Shown here: positions 10,361 through 20,592 of the stretch, piece by piece
How positions within the stretch are numbered: position 1 is the first letter of the stretch
How the letters are laid out: every line of letters starts with the position of its first letter
NCBI GenBank assembly: GCA_032716605.1
Contig: CM064506.1
Coordinates: 21,278,972 to 21,342,971, forward strand
Direction of reading: 5' to 3'
Origin: Paralithodes platypus
Taxonomy: Eukaryota; Arthropoda; Malacostraca; Decapoda; Lithodidae
Length of the DNA stretch: 64,000 nt
Translations under genes and position numbers: made by a program
The notes under the pieces: model-generated
Told to the model about the DNA's origin: nothing
Seen by the model: only the letters and a program-made list of their open reading frames with translations
Databases searched by the model: none

Positions 10361-10853
10361 AATTGGTTGATAGCTGACACACTGTAGTCTTGCAGGAACG
10401 ATGAAAATGTGCAGTACAACTGGAACAGTTTATTTAATAGTGCGAGAAATTATCTGTGCTAGAGTGAGTGAGTGCGTGAGTGCGGTAGGCTTGGCACCAC
10501 CGTGTTGACTTGGCAGCGATGTGTGTGTGTCCGTGCGCGCATGTGCCGGCACAGCTGGAAGGCACTGAGGGCCCAGTGAGGGGTGAGAGCTTCAGTGTTG
10601 CTGGAGATGTTAGAGGGGGAGGGTATGCTACTCCTCGCTCTTGTCCAGCAATGTTTCGGCGGCTATAACCCTCACAGTAAGTTGGGAATGGGCACAAATG
10701 ACATGGGATAATAAAGGCACTGCACTACACTCTTAAGTACTTCACTGCACTATAAAGCACTGCACAATAATATATCCAGGGCTGGAGAGGTGAGGTCTTG
10801 CAAGATGGCTGGCTGAGAATCCGGTCTTGGCTCGTATCTCCTGGCTGTATTAA
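10361..10853 (-). other. Gypsy 5' leader
   Basis: The untranslated leader lies between the primer site and the gag ATG. It contains short unrelated frames only. Confidence 0.7.
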
Positions 10854-10865
10854 CACACTGCGCCA
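10854..10865 (-). promoter_or_regulatory. Primer-binding site, tRNA-Ser-like
   Basis: Directly after the 5' LTR the minus strand reads TGGCGCAGTGTG. The first nine bases match the tRNA-Ser 3' end complement used by Drosophila 17.6 and 297 (TGGCGCAGT); later bases diverge. Confidence 0.8.
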
Positions 10866-11214
10866 TGTATGGTTGTCATGTAAAGCTACAACAACCTTGA
10901 TAATCCTTTCTTGCACAAGGATGTAGAATAAAAGTCCAGAGATAAGTTTATAGGTTCTTATTAGCCAAAGATATACAGAGCTGGGGTGGCACTGCTATGC
11001 TGAGTGCCGACCGGATGTTACTGATGAAAACATGTGCAGCGGTGCCGGATATATTTGGTGCAACGCTGCCGATACTACAGAGTACGGTATATTATCATGG
11101 GATATTAAACAATGATAGTATTGCCCTGAAAGTACATGTGTGTATGTTGCAATATGATTAAGGCATGTGTACACTCTGTATATATGTTGTGTGTGCACTT
11201 AACCTATATCAACA
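10866..11214 (-). repeat. 5' LTR of Gypsy element
   Basis: The promoter-bearing copy of the 349-bp LTR on the minus strand, followed on the plus strand by the duplicated GTAAC at 11215-11219. No TATA box was verified. Confidence 0.97.
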
Positions 11215-11309
11215 GTAACTAATTTCAACTACTGTATAATGATGAAAATTACCTAAAACCAATAACAAAAACCATGGGAAAATTAGTGGTAGTTTCGGTT
11301 ATATCTTCC

Positions 11310-11400
11310 AGACAATTTTATGAAGGATCTGTCAAAATTATAAGGGTAAAGACCATCTAAATTTTAAAATTATTAAAACGATAACAAAATAAACCCTTCC
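11310..11400 (+). mobile_element. TTAA-B MITE, right half (split)
   Basis: Starts with the duplicated AGACAATT and continues TTATGAAGGATCTG..AAGGGTAAAGACCATCT, the sequence that follows TTAGACGATT in intact copies. It becomes unrecognisable after about 11400. Confidence 0.7.
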
Positions 11401-12114
11401 CCCTTAATGTAAGGTTATCAGTGCAGTATTTGTTTAAATAGTAAACTAAATATGAATTTTAATCCCCAGAACTGGTAGAAACTGTATGGAGAGGCTGGGA
11501 GTGTACAGTCCAAAGTCTTGATCTTAGGGCAGGCCCTATTAACCCTGTCACGGTGTCGGTCAAAGCCGCAGCGGCCTCCCAGGAAGGAGGCATTCCCAGG
11601 ACACGAGGATGGAAGGGGAAGATGAAGTGATGAACAATGGCACCCGGCAGGAAGAAGACACAGGGTGATGTTAAGAGACGAGGACGGTGGAGCCCACAAA
11701 GGAACCCCGAAGAAATCCGAGGATTGTGTCGGTATTAGAGCTGACCACTGTGGGTTCCGCGTTCCTCCAGTGGGCAAGCCACGGGCCACAGTCCACAGAG
11801 GCGCCGGCCCCCACCAACCGGAAAGGAACAAATATGGCGCAGAGCGAATAAGCCGGCACAGACAGATGAGCAGTGGAAGACTAAGACAGAGCAGGGCAGC
11901 ATGGAGGAAGGGGATGAAGCCGGGGGGAGAGGCTGCCGAACCACCAATGCAGTAGACAATCACCGGGTCCGACTAAACTTCCCCCAAATAAAGCCACAGA
12001 TTGCGCCGGGCACCGGAACGTCTGCACGCGACCGCGGACCAGCAGCAACTCTCCAGTCCAAAGTGGAGGTTAATGTGTCTGGTGTGCCTCGCCTCCTGTT
12101 TACATATATTATAA
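11400..12114. other. GC-rich block of unknown identity
   Basis: From about 11,460 to 12,090 the composition becomes distinctly GC-richer than the surroundings. A 181-codon minus-strand frame (11418-11963) and overlapping plus-strand frames cross it, but none shows a recognisable domain, and stacked open frames on both strands are expected in GC-rich DNA. It could be an old repeat or an untranslated exon. I do not assign a gene. Confidence 0.4.
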
Positions 12115-12122
12115 GTGAATGC

Positions 12123-12700
12123 GGAAAATATTTATTTTTATACCACGACTTTTCCCAGTGTTTTTGGAAAATATAACCGAAACTATCACTAATTTTCCCA
12201 TAGTTTTTGTTATTGGTTTTAGGTAGTTTTCATCATTATACAGTAGTTGAAATTAGTTACAATCCCCAGCTAATGTTATTTCTCCCATTATCCAATGATC
12301 TTAAAACACTCAGATGTAAGTAATTTTCAGAGTAAATATACATTTTTTGTTGCCTTTGGATACAGGATGGGTTGAGGGGGGGCTTTGCCCCCTCACCCAC
12401 CCATGAATTATTGAAATCAGCATCTATTTTAACAGTAAGGGGCTTAATAAGAGTTTCACTGTCGTCAATAGGGAGAATGTTTTGTTTTTACAGTATTTTA
12501 TATAGTGCACATAAAATTTATCTCCGGAGGTTGAAACTCATTTTAATATGATCTTTGCAACATCCTTATTCTATAATAGCCTTCAAATATTGAGAAATAA
12601 TTAGTGGTAGTTTCGGTAATAAGTACTGTGTTTTTATATTTTTATTTTGTTCATTTGCATCAATATATAGTGTTTGTCATTAATTAGAATTATTATTGTA
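12123..12700 (-). mobile_element. GG8 element, partial, host of GG8 element 2
   Basis: Begins GGAAAATATTTATTTTTATA followed by CCACGACTTTTCCCA, the terminal layout of GG8 element 4 at 45441-45992. Its interior (GCATCAATATATAGTGTTTG, TAATTAGAA) matches that element in reverse orientation on both sides of the insertion at 12166-12627. The far end was not found. Confidence 0.65.
12166..12627 (-). mobile_element. GG8 element 2, complete
   Basis: A 462-bp element with ends GGAAAATATAACCGAAACTA and ..TAGTTTCGGTAATAAGTACT. Exact duplications GTGTTTTT flank it (12158-12165 and 12628-12635). It is an inverted, shorter relative of GG8 element 1: the blocks GCCTTTGGATACAGGATGGG, CTCCGGAGGTTGAAACT and TTCTATAATAGC are shared. 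Non-coding. Confidence 0.88.
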
Positions 12701-13072
12701 TTTAACAGGATGGTACGATGAGGTAAGTGATGTGGCAATATGCGGAAATGGATTATAAGGGCATTCCGCCTCTTCTGACAAAAGTCTATCCATCTAAATG
12801 TGACACGGATTTTACAATGTTTCAGAGAGACATTAGCCTAACCTAACAACCTTACCTAACCTATCCTAGTATTATGGGTGGGGGCTGCCGCCCCCACACC
12901 CCCGCTGGTTGGGTAAAACGGTAGAAATCCAGTTGGGGTGGAGTGAGTAATCGTAGATTTTCGTAAGGGGGTCAGAGGGGGCGGAATGCCCTTATAATCC
13001 ATTTCCGCATATTGCCACCTATGCCACATCACTTACCTCATCGTACCTTCCTGTTAAATACAATAATAATTT
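12686..13072. repeat. Inverted repeat with ~95-bp arms
   Basis: Arms at about 12686-12784 and 12968-13072 mirror each other (TATTTAACAGG, GGTACGATGAGGTAAGTGAT, AATATGCGGAAATGGATTAT). The ~180-bp loop holds a GGGGGCTGCCGCCCCC module and TAGG-type tracts. It is probably a fold-back member inserted in the partial GG8 element; a target duplication was not found. Confidence 0.75.
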
Positions 13073-13215
13073 GTTTAGCTCATATAGGTGCAATTATAGA
13101 ATAATTCCCAAATTTTATTATAGAAAGCTTATAAACCATATAAATAACAAATCCCAAAAAATTAATCCTTGAAAATTACTGTGGTCCGGCTCCTTTATAT
13201 TGACCGACATTAGCC

Positions 13216-13320
13216 GGCAAGAATGTAGTTACCGGGTGTACCGCCCGTCTTGCTTACACTATGCGGATGCTCACCATCATGTTCCAGTCTATTTTGATTG
13301 CCTTTGGATACAAAAATACA
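13216..13320 (+). mobile_element. GG8 fold-back fragment
   Basis: GGCAAGAATGTAG..GGGTGTACCGCCCG..CCAGTCTATTTTGA matches the right end of the element at 36561-36825 in reverse. The rest is missing or replaced. Confidence 0.65.
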
Positions 13321-13344
13321 TTACCCTAACCAACTTCGCTTCTA

Positions 13345-13925
13345 AACTCAATTATATCCTAGTATTATGGGTGGGGGCTGCTGCCCCCACACCCCCGCTG
13401 GTTGGGTACTAATCCCTTAGTAAAAAAAAAAGGTATTCCGCAGAACAACAACTCCTCGATTACGGGATTCCCGTCTCATGGAATTATTATTTTTCGCTCT
13501 TACCTTACTCAGGGGACCTTACTGATGTGCGGATAAGTGCTAATTTTCTTATTTTATCAATCTGATTTTCACTCCCGTATAACATTTTCAGAGTTATTTT
13601 TGTACAGCCAGTCCAGGACACTTTGTTTACATTCTAGCCTCCTTGGAGGCTCCTCCCCGATGTTCAGTAGCCAATCAGAGTGGAGCTTCACCAAGAAGAC
13701 GTCAGTACATTTTTATTGGTACTTTCCTGTTATCGACAGCCAAAGCTGAAGATTGCATAGTAAACACCATAGACTTTATCGACTTTTCTTTCGACGCCCG
13801 TCAATCTTTTATAGTTTTAATACCCAATCAGCGGGGGGGGGGGGTGGGGGCTGCAGCCCCCTCCCATAATACTAGGATAGGTTAGGTTAGGTAAGGTTGT
13901 TAGGTTAGGCTAATGTCTTTTCAAA
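13345..13925. repeat. Dispersed repeat block with G/C palindromes and TTAGG tracts
   Basis: Two copies of the CCTAGTATTATGGGTGGGGG..CCCCC module lie at 13355-13410 and 13830-13875. Between and after them 13715-13920 matches 45605-45830 (GTAAACACCATAGACTT, ATCGACTTTTCTTTC, GTTAGGTTAGGCTAATGTCT). It ends in imperfect TTAGG units. Confidence 0.7.
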
Positions 13926-14154
13926 GTTGACTAAATCGAGTAAACTAGATTGTTGGGGTATCTGAATTACAATTAACAATGCAAATGTTAATAAATAGTG
14001 CTTTCCTCACTTTCTAACAATATAATAGATACAAACCATTAAAATACAAAAATAAAATAAATAAAACCTAAAATAACGGGAGTTTTAGTTATGCAGAATT
14101 ACCATAAAAGCAGTTATGGTTAAGAATTTTTGATTGTGGAATTCATTTCTGTTT

Positions 14155-14400
14155 TGTCCACAGGCTGTAGCGCGGTTGGTAGAGCACTTGCCTGCATAGG
14201 TCGATAGTTTGAGACTCGGACCAGCCAATGAGCGTTATTGGCAGACGACAATGCTGTTGGTGGACGACGCGGTCTAGCAATCTGTGGCAACTGACCACTG
14301 AAGTCCCTGAAACATCCGGGCACCCACCTTAGCCCCACTCTTGAGCAGGGAGTGCATGGTGGTAAAAACTGCATCATTGTTCGCAGATGCTTGGGTACAT
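14155..14400 (+). repeat. tRNA-derived SINE, copy
   Basis: The head GCGGTTGGTAGAGCACTTGC is a clear A-box region, followed by a degenerate B box. The body (GGCAACTGACCACTGAAGTC, CACCTTAGCCCCAC) is shared with 20286-20480. Confidence 0.7.
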
Positions 14401-15690
14401 ACATACATACACAAATTTAAAGACCGAGTACTCCACACAAAACGCGGTTCCGGTCTCACATCCTATACTAATGGCGGCGTTCCAGGTAACCCTGTTAAGA
14501 GCTGCCTCACTTGTCAGGTTCTTTGATTTAAGATCAGACTGCAAAGTTCAATCCCACGTCTTTCTTGGTCCACTCCTTGGTGCAGCTCCCTCCACATTCA
14601 TGAACTTGCATCTTTTCACCCAACTTTGTTCATCCATCCTCTCCACATGTCCAAACCATCCAAGCCTGCTAGTACGCATCACATCACTGATACTCTTGAT
14701 ACCTATGCCTAACCTTCTCCTTAGCTCTTCATTTGATATCCTATCTTACAGTTTGGCACCACATATCCATCTCACCATTCTAATTTTTGTTTGCGTTTCA
14801 TTCTGTTGATATCATCCGCTTTGACAGGCACACATTTATGAAGCATATGTCATTGCGCTTCTAACACATGAAGCGTAAACCTTTCCCTTCAAGGGGAGAG
14901 GGAGTCTTCTCATGGTGAGTAGTGGCAAAGTTCTCTAAACTTTTCCCAGATACATCTTATCCTGGTGATTGTGGCGGCCTCAGCCCCACCACCGGCAGAG
15001 ATGGTATCACCCAAGTAGCAAAACTTGTCCATCTCCCAGTGCCTCATTGCCAAAGATAACACTCTCGAGCCGGTCATTGAATACAAGCTCCCCTTTGCAT
15101 ACTATGCATACAAATTTCTCAATTTCGGACTTCTTACTTTAGCTTCCGGTGATGTACCCAGCTCAGGCAGATGCTACGCTGTATTGAGCTTGTGCCCACC
15201 CCTTTTCTGCATACTGTGCATGGGTATGCACCACTTTTTACAACCTTTCCTAGCCCTAATCTACTGTGTAAAATCTTTGTTTTATTTATATTAACTCTTA
15301 ACCCTTTACTTGCCATTCCCTCTCTCCATCTTATAAACTTGGACTTGGCATTCCACTCACTATCTGCGTTAAGTACCAGGTCATCTGCGTATAGCAGTTC
15401 CCAAGAGAGCCCAACTCTAAAATCACCATATAATGCCTACAGAACCATAACAAAGAGGAGAGGGCTTAACACAGAGCCCTGGTGAACTGCAACTCTAATT
15501 GTAAACTCCTCACTCGGTACACCTTTCACCCTCACTGCCGTTCGTGAGTCCTCGTACATCTTCATTATCACACGCACCATTCACTTCTCTACGCCAAGTT
15601 TTCTCATAGCACAACTTTTCTGGGCACCCTATCAAAGACCTTTTCCAGGTCTACAAACACAAGATACAGATCCCTATCTGAATCCCTTTG
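14400..15690 (-). pseudogene. LINE family I, decayed reverse transcriptase
   Basis: On the minus strand RT pieces appear in order: a FVDLEK.FDRVPRK palm motif near 15,640, a catalytic-region relic near 15,390 and the 60-codon frame at 15134-15316 (KGLRVNINKTKILHSRLGLG). A C-terminal segment follows near 14,700: ELRRRLGIGIKSISDVMRTS, then RLGWFGHVERMDEQ. Many stops and frame changes separate them. It is 5' truncated, with no endonuclease seen. A shorter 3' relic lies at 32460-32610. Such RTs are common in APE-type non-LTR elements; the clade is not determined. Confidence 0.8.
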
Positions 15691-16265
15691 GAAAAAGTGG
15701 CTGTTAATTTAAGTTTAGCCATTGAAAACTTGTGTGAAGAGACTTTTGTTAATTTATAATATAAAGTTTGTGCACTGAAATTATTTTGTTACTAATTTAG
15801 TGTAAATACTTGGTATGTACAGTACTGTAAAATTTATCATATTAGACACCTGTTTGAAATTCTAAAACTTTGTATTGGCTTACATTATGGAATATAAGTT
15901 TAATTCTCCCTACCAAGGTTTGTGCAGATTTGCTGGTGCAGCAGTTGTTTTGGACTGTACACGACCTAGCCCTTTTAAAATATAATATCGTGGAGCTCTC
16001 CGCCCTACTTTATTTTCAACAAGTATTTATTATAACCTGTTTATCGAATTACCTGTAGTTGGCACATATTAGTCTTTGCATACTGTATATTATACTCTAA
16101 AGTCACCCATACTCATAAATAACTTATGTTCATAATATGAGAACAGCATGTATTTTCAAAACTTTTTATTATGATAATTAATTGGCTTGAAATTATGTGG
16201 ACAATCATTATCAGCACATTGTAATTCCCATGACTACTATACTATACAAGCACTTGGTGTAGTCA
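15691..16265. other. Unassigned AT-rich sequence
   Basis: Nothing recognised. Confidence 0.4.
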
Positions 16266-16457
16266 TACAGGTCTCCCTCGATTTACGATTGGGTTACGTT
16301 CCTGAAAACCTGATCTTCAATAGAAAAATCATATAGCAAACCCTAAAATTAATGGGGTAAATGGGGATGCGTTCTCCGACCAGCCAAAACACAAACGTCT
16401 AAAAAAAACTATAATAACATCGTAAATCGGGGCATTGGGTAGTGAGGGAGATCTGTA
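16266..16457. mobile_element. TIR MITE (family H), better copy
   Basis: A 192-bp element. The left end TACAGGTCTCCCTCGATTTA and right end ..GAGGGAGATCTGTA are inverses, with ATTTACGAT / ATCGTAAAT inside. TA at both ends suggests a Tc1/mariner-type origin. Confidence 0.7.
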
Positions 16458-16519
16458 TGCTGTGTAATAATAACATATGTAATCCCAAGTAGCAGTCATA
16501 ACCTCCGCATATCCTCAGT

Positions 16520-16830
16520 GCTGCATATTGTCATAATAGTAGTGGTGATGGTGACAAGTAATGATGATTGTAAGATGATGGTGATAATAATAATGATTAT
16601 GGTGATAGTTGTAGTGATAATGGTGACAGTAGTGATTATGGTGACTGTAAGATGATGGTGATAATGATTATGGTGATAGTTGTAGTGATTATGGTGACTA
16701 GTGATTATGGTGACAGTATTAGTGATGATGGTGAGAGTAGTAGTGATGCTTGTAATGATGATGGTGACAGTAGTAGATATGATGACGATAGTACTAGTAG
16801 TAGTGATGATTGTCATAATAGTAAGTAATG
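16520..16830. repeat. Degenerate (TGA/TGG)-type array, block 1
   Basis: Irregular units of GATGATGGTGATAGTAGTAG. Long frames on both strands (Thr/Ile or Val/Met-rich) are artefacts. Confidence 0.85.
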
Positions 16831-16853
16831 ATTGTAAGATTATGACGCAGGGG

Positions 16854-17040
16854 AGGTGTGGTGGAGTGGTCTTGCCACTGGCCTGGTAATCCAAAGGTCC
16901 CGGGTTCAAATCCCGATGTATCAATGGGAAGATATTATTGGGATGGAATTTGTGCTGTACCTGGTATCAGTGCATTACCACAAGCCCACCGAAAACGTCA
17001 ATAAAATACCCTCATTGTTCCCTGATTAAATAGCACTGTA
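16854..17040 (+). repeat. tRNA-derived SINE
   Basis: The head has TGGAGTGGTCTTGCCACTGG (A-box region) and CCCGGGTTCAAATCCCG (B box with closed T-arm). The tail is unrelated to tRNA. It looks like a SINE head fused to a body; a real tRNA is unlikely because the acceptor stem does not pair. Confidence 0.65.
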
Positions 17041-17384
17041 TGAATATTTCCCATATTCAAAATATGCTATAGGGGTGCAATGCCTGGTGAGTTATCTGCT
17101 CAACAGGTGGCGTTGTGTGTGTGTAAGTGTGAGAGTCCGAGTGTCGTGGGTGAGACAGTGAAGCACGGGAAACGAGGTGGCTTCAGAGATGGGGTCGTTT
17201 CGGGCCATGAGTGAGCACCGTGCCTCATGTGAAGGCAAGATGGCAGGTGCTCGTTGTACTCTACGTGCTTCACATGTCTCACTCCCTAGACTGGAACAAG
17301 ACCTCACGGGCTTCACTGTTCATTGTAAAACGGTGAATGTTAAGGCTCTCAGCCTATGCCCGAGAGGAAGTAAGTTGGAATATA
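17041..17384. other. Unassigned, short GC-richer block
   Basis: Overlapping frames of up to 94 codons on both strands, without domains. Nothing recognised. Confidence 0.4.
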
Positions 17385-17625
17385 GAAAAAAAAAAAAAAA
17401 AGATGATGGTGATAATAATAATGATTATGGTGATAGTTGTAGTGATGATGGTGAGTATTAGTGATAATGGTGAGAGTAGTAGTGATGATGGTGAGAATAG
17501 TAGTGATGTTAGTAATGGTGATGATGATAGTAGTAGTGATGATGATGGTGGTAATATTAGTGATGATGGTAACCCTTTGCAGAGTTGGGTATGCCGATTT
17601 AATTTTGGGCAAAACGGCACGTCTA
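17385..17625. repeat. Poly-A plus TGATGATGG array, block 2
   Basis: An A15 run leads into the same degenerate array as at 24.9-27.3 kb. It ends in the shared border GCAGAGTTGGGTATGCCG and a hairpin-like GGGCAAAACGGCACG segment. Confidence 0.85.
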
Positions 17626-17964
17626 CTTTATTAATAAGTTGGTTTCCAGAGATATACTTCCATACTTAGAAATAGGTGAAGTCCACAAATATTTATGAGT
17701 GGGCTAGAGACTATGGTATCAGAGTGTACCCTATGGTACAGTAGGGGTTAAGTTTAGAAAAGGCCTAGCAATCAACAGACTTGTAACCATCTTGGTTAAA
17801 CCTTTTAACTACCACAGATCCTTCTTAAACTGCACAAAATTGTCTAAATGTAGCTAAAATATAGTACCTTCGCCGGTTGACTTGGAAAAGTCTATCGCAT
17901 CCCACTTTTGCAGATTATGCTTCAAACACTTTAATACAAAATACAATATCTATTGCTGGACGCA
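17626..17964. other. Unassigned
   Basis: Weak resemblance to TTAA-B MITE halves near 17,800-17,860 (CTTCTTAAACTGCACAAAAT). Nothing else. Confidence 0.35.
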
Positions 17965-18270
17965 GTGATCCCTGAAGTGGTAACAAATTAATTGCTCCCA
18001 TGCACCTCTGTCCTCAGTCATTTGACGTCCCTCCTCCCATCCAGCACCACTTTCACGCACATGCTTAACTCCATTCCTCCACCTCTCACTGTCTTTCCAC
18101 TTCACTCTCTTACACTATTTTAGTCATTCTCTCGCTTCCCAGTAGTTTCACATGGCCAAACCATCTATGTGTTTCTTTTCATACTTTCCAGCACTACATC
18201 CACACCACATCGCTGTCGTACCTCCTCATTCGTCTGTCTATCCCTCTGCTAATATTTAACCTTTAAATCT
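17965..18270 (-). pseudogene. LINE family II 3' remnant, old copy
   Basis: A diverged copy of the 3' end at 20731-21110, keeping CATGGCCAAACCATCT, ACTTTCCAGCACTACAT and TCCTCATTCGTCTGTCTATC in order. On the minus strand this encodes the RT C-terminus. Heavily mutated. Confidence 0.75.
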
Positions 18271-18299
18271 GAAGCTCCAATTTTCCTTGCACAAAAAGT

Positions 18300-18440
18300 G
18301 AACCATCTCCCCTTAACATTAATCCTTCATTACAATCCCCAATGTACAGTACTTTAATAAATTATTGAAAGCATATGGTCGGACGGTCCTCCCGGGATTC
18401 CAACTCGGGACACTGGTTGAGTAGACGATCACGATTAATA
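18300..18440 (-). repeat. tRNA-derived SINE, copy
   Basis: Shares ATTAATCCTTCATTACA and GAAAGCATATGGTC..CCTCCCGGGATTC with 28700-28845. The minus-strand B box is partly mutated. Confidence 0.6.
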
Positions 18441-18777
18441 TAAATTTCCGAATTGTGAATATCAATCTAATCATATCGGAATAGCATCTTTGGTTTTGCT
18501 TATACATTTTCCTCTAAATTATCATTTGTCAGTCTGTTTAATCCCACATGATTGAATTGCCTTAATGCTAGTGTCATTAATTTAATTGATTTCAATAATT
18601 ATGTATATTTGGAAGTTAATTTTTCGGTTGGTGTTGAGAATTAGTGAGCCAGCACCTCTCCTCCCACCCAACCACACTTTTGCTGGTATACATATCTACT
18701 CCATCGTTCATTCTCCTCCTCCATCTGCGTCGGCCCAACTCTTCACTCATTCTTTTAGGCATTCACTCTCCATACAG
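18441..18777. other. Unassigned
   Basis: No feature recognised. Confidence 0.35.
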
Positions 18778-18878
18778 TTAAGGGGAGACTGACCGTTTGT
18801 TTTAGTTTCCTCCCTAGACCTCCATCAAGCTTAGAAAAACACCCCCTAGACCCCCCTTCAAGATAAATTTGTACATTT
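18778..18878 (-). mobile_element. TTAA-A MITE fragment
   Basis: Starts TTAAGGGGAGACTGACCGTT and runs through GTTTCCTCCCTAGACCTCCA to AAATTTGTACATTT. It then breaks sharply into LINE sequence, so only the right quarter of the element remains. Confidence 0.8.
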
Positions 18879-18879
18879 C

Positions 18880-19288
18880 AGCTTCACCTCACACACTGTG
18901 ACTTCACCTCTTTCGAAGACCATAACCTTGCTCTTCCCCGCATTTACCTTCAAATTACTCGGCAAAAACTCGAGCAACTCGGCAACCAAAAAAAAACATT
19001 GGTTGCCGAGTTTTTGTGGGGAAAATTGATTGCCGGCCGGCAACCAATTTTCCCCACAACAACTAGGCAACCAAAAAAATAAAAAATAAATTGGTTGCCG
19101 AGTTTTTGTGGGGAAAATTGATTGCCGGCCGGCAACCAATTTTCCCCCAAAAAACTCGGCAACCATTTTTTTTTTTTTGGTTGCCGAGTTGCTAGAGTTT
19201 TTGCCGAGTAATTTAAAGGTAAATGTGGGGAAGAGCAAGGTTATGGTCTTCGAAAGAGGTGAAGTCACAGTGTGTGAGGTGAAGCTGA
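18880..19288. repeat. LINE-capped long palindrome
   Basis: The outer arms are the same LINE II segment in opposite orientations (18880-18955 reversed; 19205-19288 forward). Inside, TTACTCGGCAAAAACTC and its inverse continue the symmetry. The core repeats TTGGTTGCCGAGTTTTTGTG and ATTGATTGCCGGCCGGCAAC twice, so smaller palindromes nest in the large one. Whole length is about 410 bp. Confidence 0.85.
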
Positions 19289-19915
19289 ACGGTCAGGCTA
19301 TGGAGATCATCAACTCTTTTAAGTATCTGGGCAGTGTGTTGAGTAAAGATGGGACTATGGATGAAGAAGTGCGGGAGAGGGTACAACAGGGGAAGAGGGT
19401 TGTAGGAACGCTGAAAGCAGTAACAAGAAATAGGGTGGTCAGTATGGAAGTGAAGAAGTCCTTGCATGACAGTGTGGTAATCCCAACACTGACTTACGGA
19501 AGCGAAGCATGGACGTTGGTTGAGAGACTCGGACCAAGAGTGAGAGCAGTGGAAATTAATTAACTAAGTGCGTGCGGAGTTACATGGAGGGATAGACAGA
19601 CTAATGAGGAAGTAAGAAGGAGGTGTGGTGTGGAGGTAGATGTGCTGGAAAGTGTGAAAAGGAACAACTTGAGATGGTTCGGCCATATGGAACGTATGGA
19701 AAGCGAGAGAATGACTAAGAGGGTGTACGAGAGCGAGGTGGAGGGACAGAGAGGGAGAGGTGGAAGGACGGAGTGAGGAAGTATATGAACGAAGGCGGTG
19801 CTGGTTGGGGGGAGGGGCGTCGACTGACCGGGGACAGAGGTGCATGGGGGCGGTTCGTTCGTGGCCACCCCTTCGGGGATCACGGCGTCAGGCAATAGAT
19901 AGATAGATAGATATA
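19205..19915 (+). pseudogene. LINE family II 3' end, plus strand
   Basis: Encodes the RT thumb and C-terminal region: SKVMVFERGEVTVCEVKLNG, FKYLGSVLSKDGTMDEEVRE, SLHDSVVIPTLTYGSEAWTL, then, after a TAA at 19561, NNLRWFGHMERMESERMTKR. The 3' end is GGCGTCAGGCAATAGATAGA with a short GATA tail. It is 5' truncated at the palindrome and lacks the catalytic core. Confidence 0.88.
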
Positions 19916-19949
19916 TAAAATAAAATATGGGAAATGTGCTGGAGTAGAT

Positions 19950-20170
19950 AGATAGATATAATTTGTTTAACCAGACCACTGAGTTCCACAAAAGAACTCT
20001 CACAGGGCTGGCCCGAAGGATTTGATAAAGATGGAAAACTAATCAAGTCAAGATAGATAGGGAAGGGCAAGAGGTGAACAAATCTAGGAAGGTGAAGACA
20101 CGCAGACATTTCTTGCCATTTCATCCGGACCACATGAGCTCCACAGCAGAGCTCTTATAGGGCAGGGCCG
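19950..20170. repeat. Diverged direct repeat pair
   Basis: ACCAGACCACTGAGTTCCAC..GGGCTGGCCCGAAGGA near 19971 recurs as CCGGACCACATGAGCTCCAC..GGGCAGGGCCGAAGGA near 20123. Identity of the repeat is unknown. Confidence 0.6.
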
Positions 20171-20285
20171 AAGGACGACGCAAGAACTGCAAGTTTTATA
20201 TTTTATTTAATAATCTATGGTCAAAGGACCACAGCCTTTATTATTTGTAATTACTACGCACAACATTAACTACCATGCATTTTCA

Positions 20286-20480
20286 TTAAATATTTGTGGC
20301 ATGGTAGTTTCCATGCCTCACTGCTGATAAAAAGGATCGGCAGTTCGATCCCACCCCGTGCCACTGGTAGACGTCAATAGTTTGGACACTCGGGTCTGGC
20401 GAGTTGTGGCAAATGTCCACTTAAGTCCCAGTAACAAAGGCACACCTTAGCCCTGTCAATGAAAGAAGTGTACAGCATTA
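20286..20480 (+). repeat. tRNA-derived SINE, copy
   Basis: The head GCATGGTAGTTTCCATGCCT and B box CAGTTCGATCCCACCC are followed by the same body as at 14155-14400 (GAGTTGTGGCAAATGTCCAC, GCACACCTTAGCCC). Confidence 0.7.
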
Positions 20481-20592
20481 AATACTGCATAACTTATAAA
20501 TTACTATATATATAATTTTGCAGTATAGTACCACCTACTACAGTATTCTAAACATGCTACTAAGTAGCCTACCATCTACATGTCCATATTTG

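Larger units (their letters stand above)
5267..11214 (-). mobile_element. Gypsy/Ty3 LTR retrotransposon, nearly intact
   Basis: This 5,948-bp element has 349-bp LTRs with one mismatch, a 5-bp duplication GTAAC (5262-5266 and 11215-11219), a primer site, a polypurine tract and a gag-pol frame in the order Gag, zinc knuckles, protease, RT, RNase H, integrase. RNase H before integrase places it in Ty3/Gypsy. There is no envelope frame. One mismatch between LTRs implies a very recent insertion. It landed inside GG8 element 1. A single in-frame TAG in the RT domain is the only coding lesion I see. Confidence 0.97.
4222..11309 (+). mobile_element. GG8 element 1, split by the Gypsy insertion
   Basis: The left end GGTACTTATTGCCGAAACTA and the right end ..TAGTTTCGGTTATATCTTCC are inverted. 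Exact 8-bp duplications AGACAATT flank it (4214-4221 and 11310-11317). Without the Gypsy retrotransposon it is about 1.1 kb and non-coding. As in three other GG8 members, the conserved CACNAATT motif starts 22 bases from each end. The interior carries a module of inverted G/C runs (GGGGGCAGCAGCCCCC) and TTAGG-like tracts. The 8-bp duplication fits hAT, P or Merlin transposases; the family is not identified. Confidence 0.85.

Noticed and set aside
5267..11214. Envelope gene of an errantivirus-type Gypsy
   Set aside because: The pol frame runs to the polypurine tract and into the 3' LTR, leaving no room for a third gene.
11418..11963. 181-codon minus-strand frame
   Set aside because: GC-rich DNA with open frames on both strands, no domain recognised and no supporting splice or start signals.
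13225..13245. GTGTACCGCCCG, resembling the conserved small-subunit rRNA 'ACACACCGCCCGTC' motif
   Set aside because: It is part of a fold-back transposon shared with 36,800 and has no flanking rRNA sequence.
16854..16920. Possible functional tRNA gene
   Set aside because: The A and B boxes and T-arm are present, but the acceptor and anticodon stems do not pair, and a SINE-like body follows.
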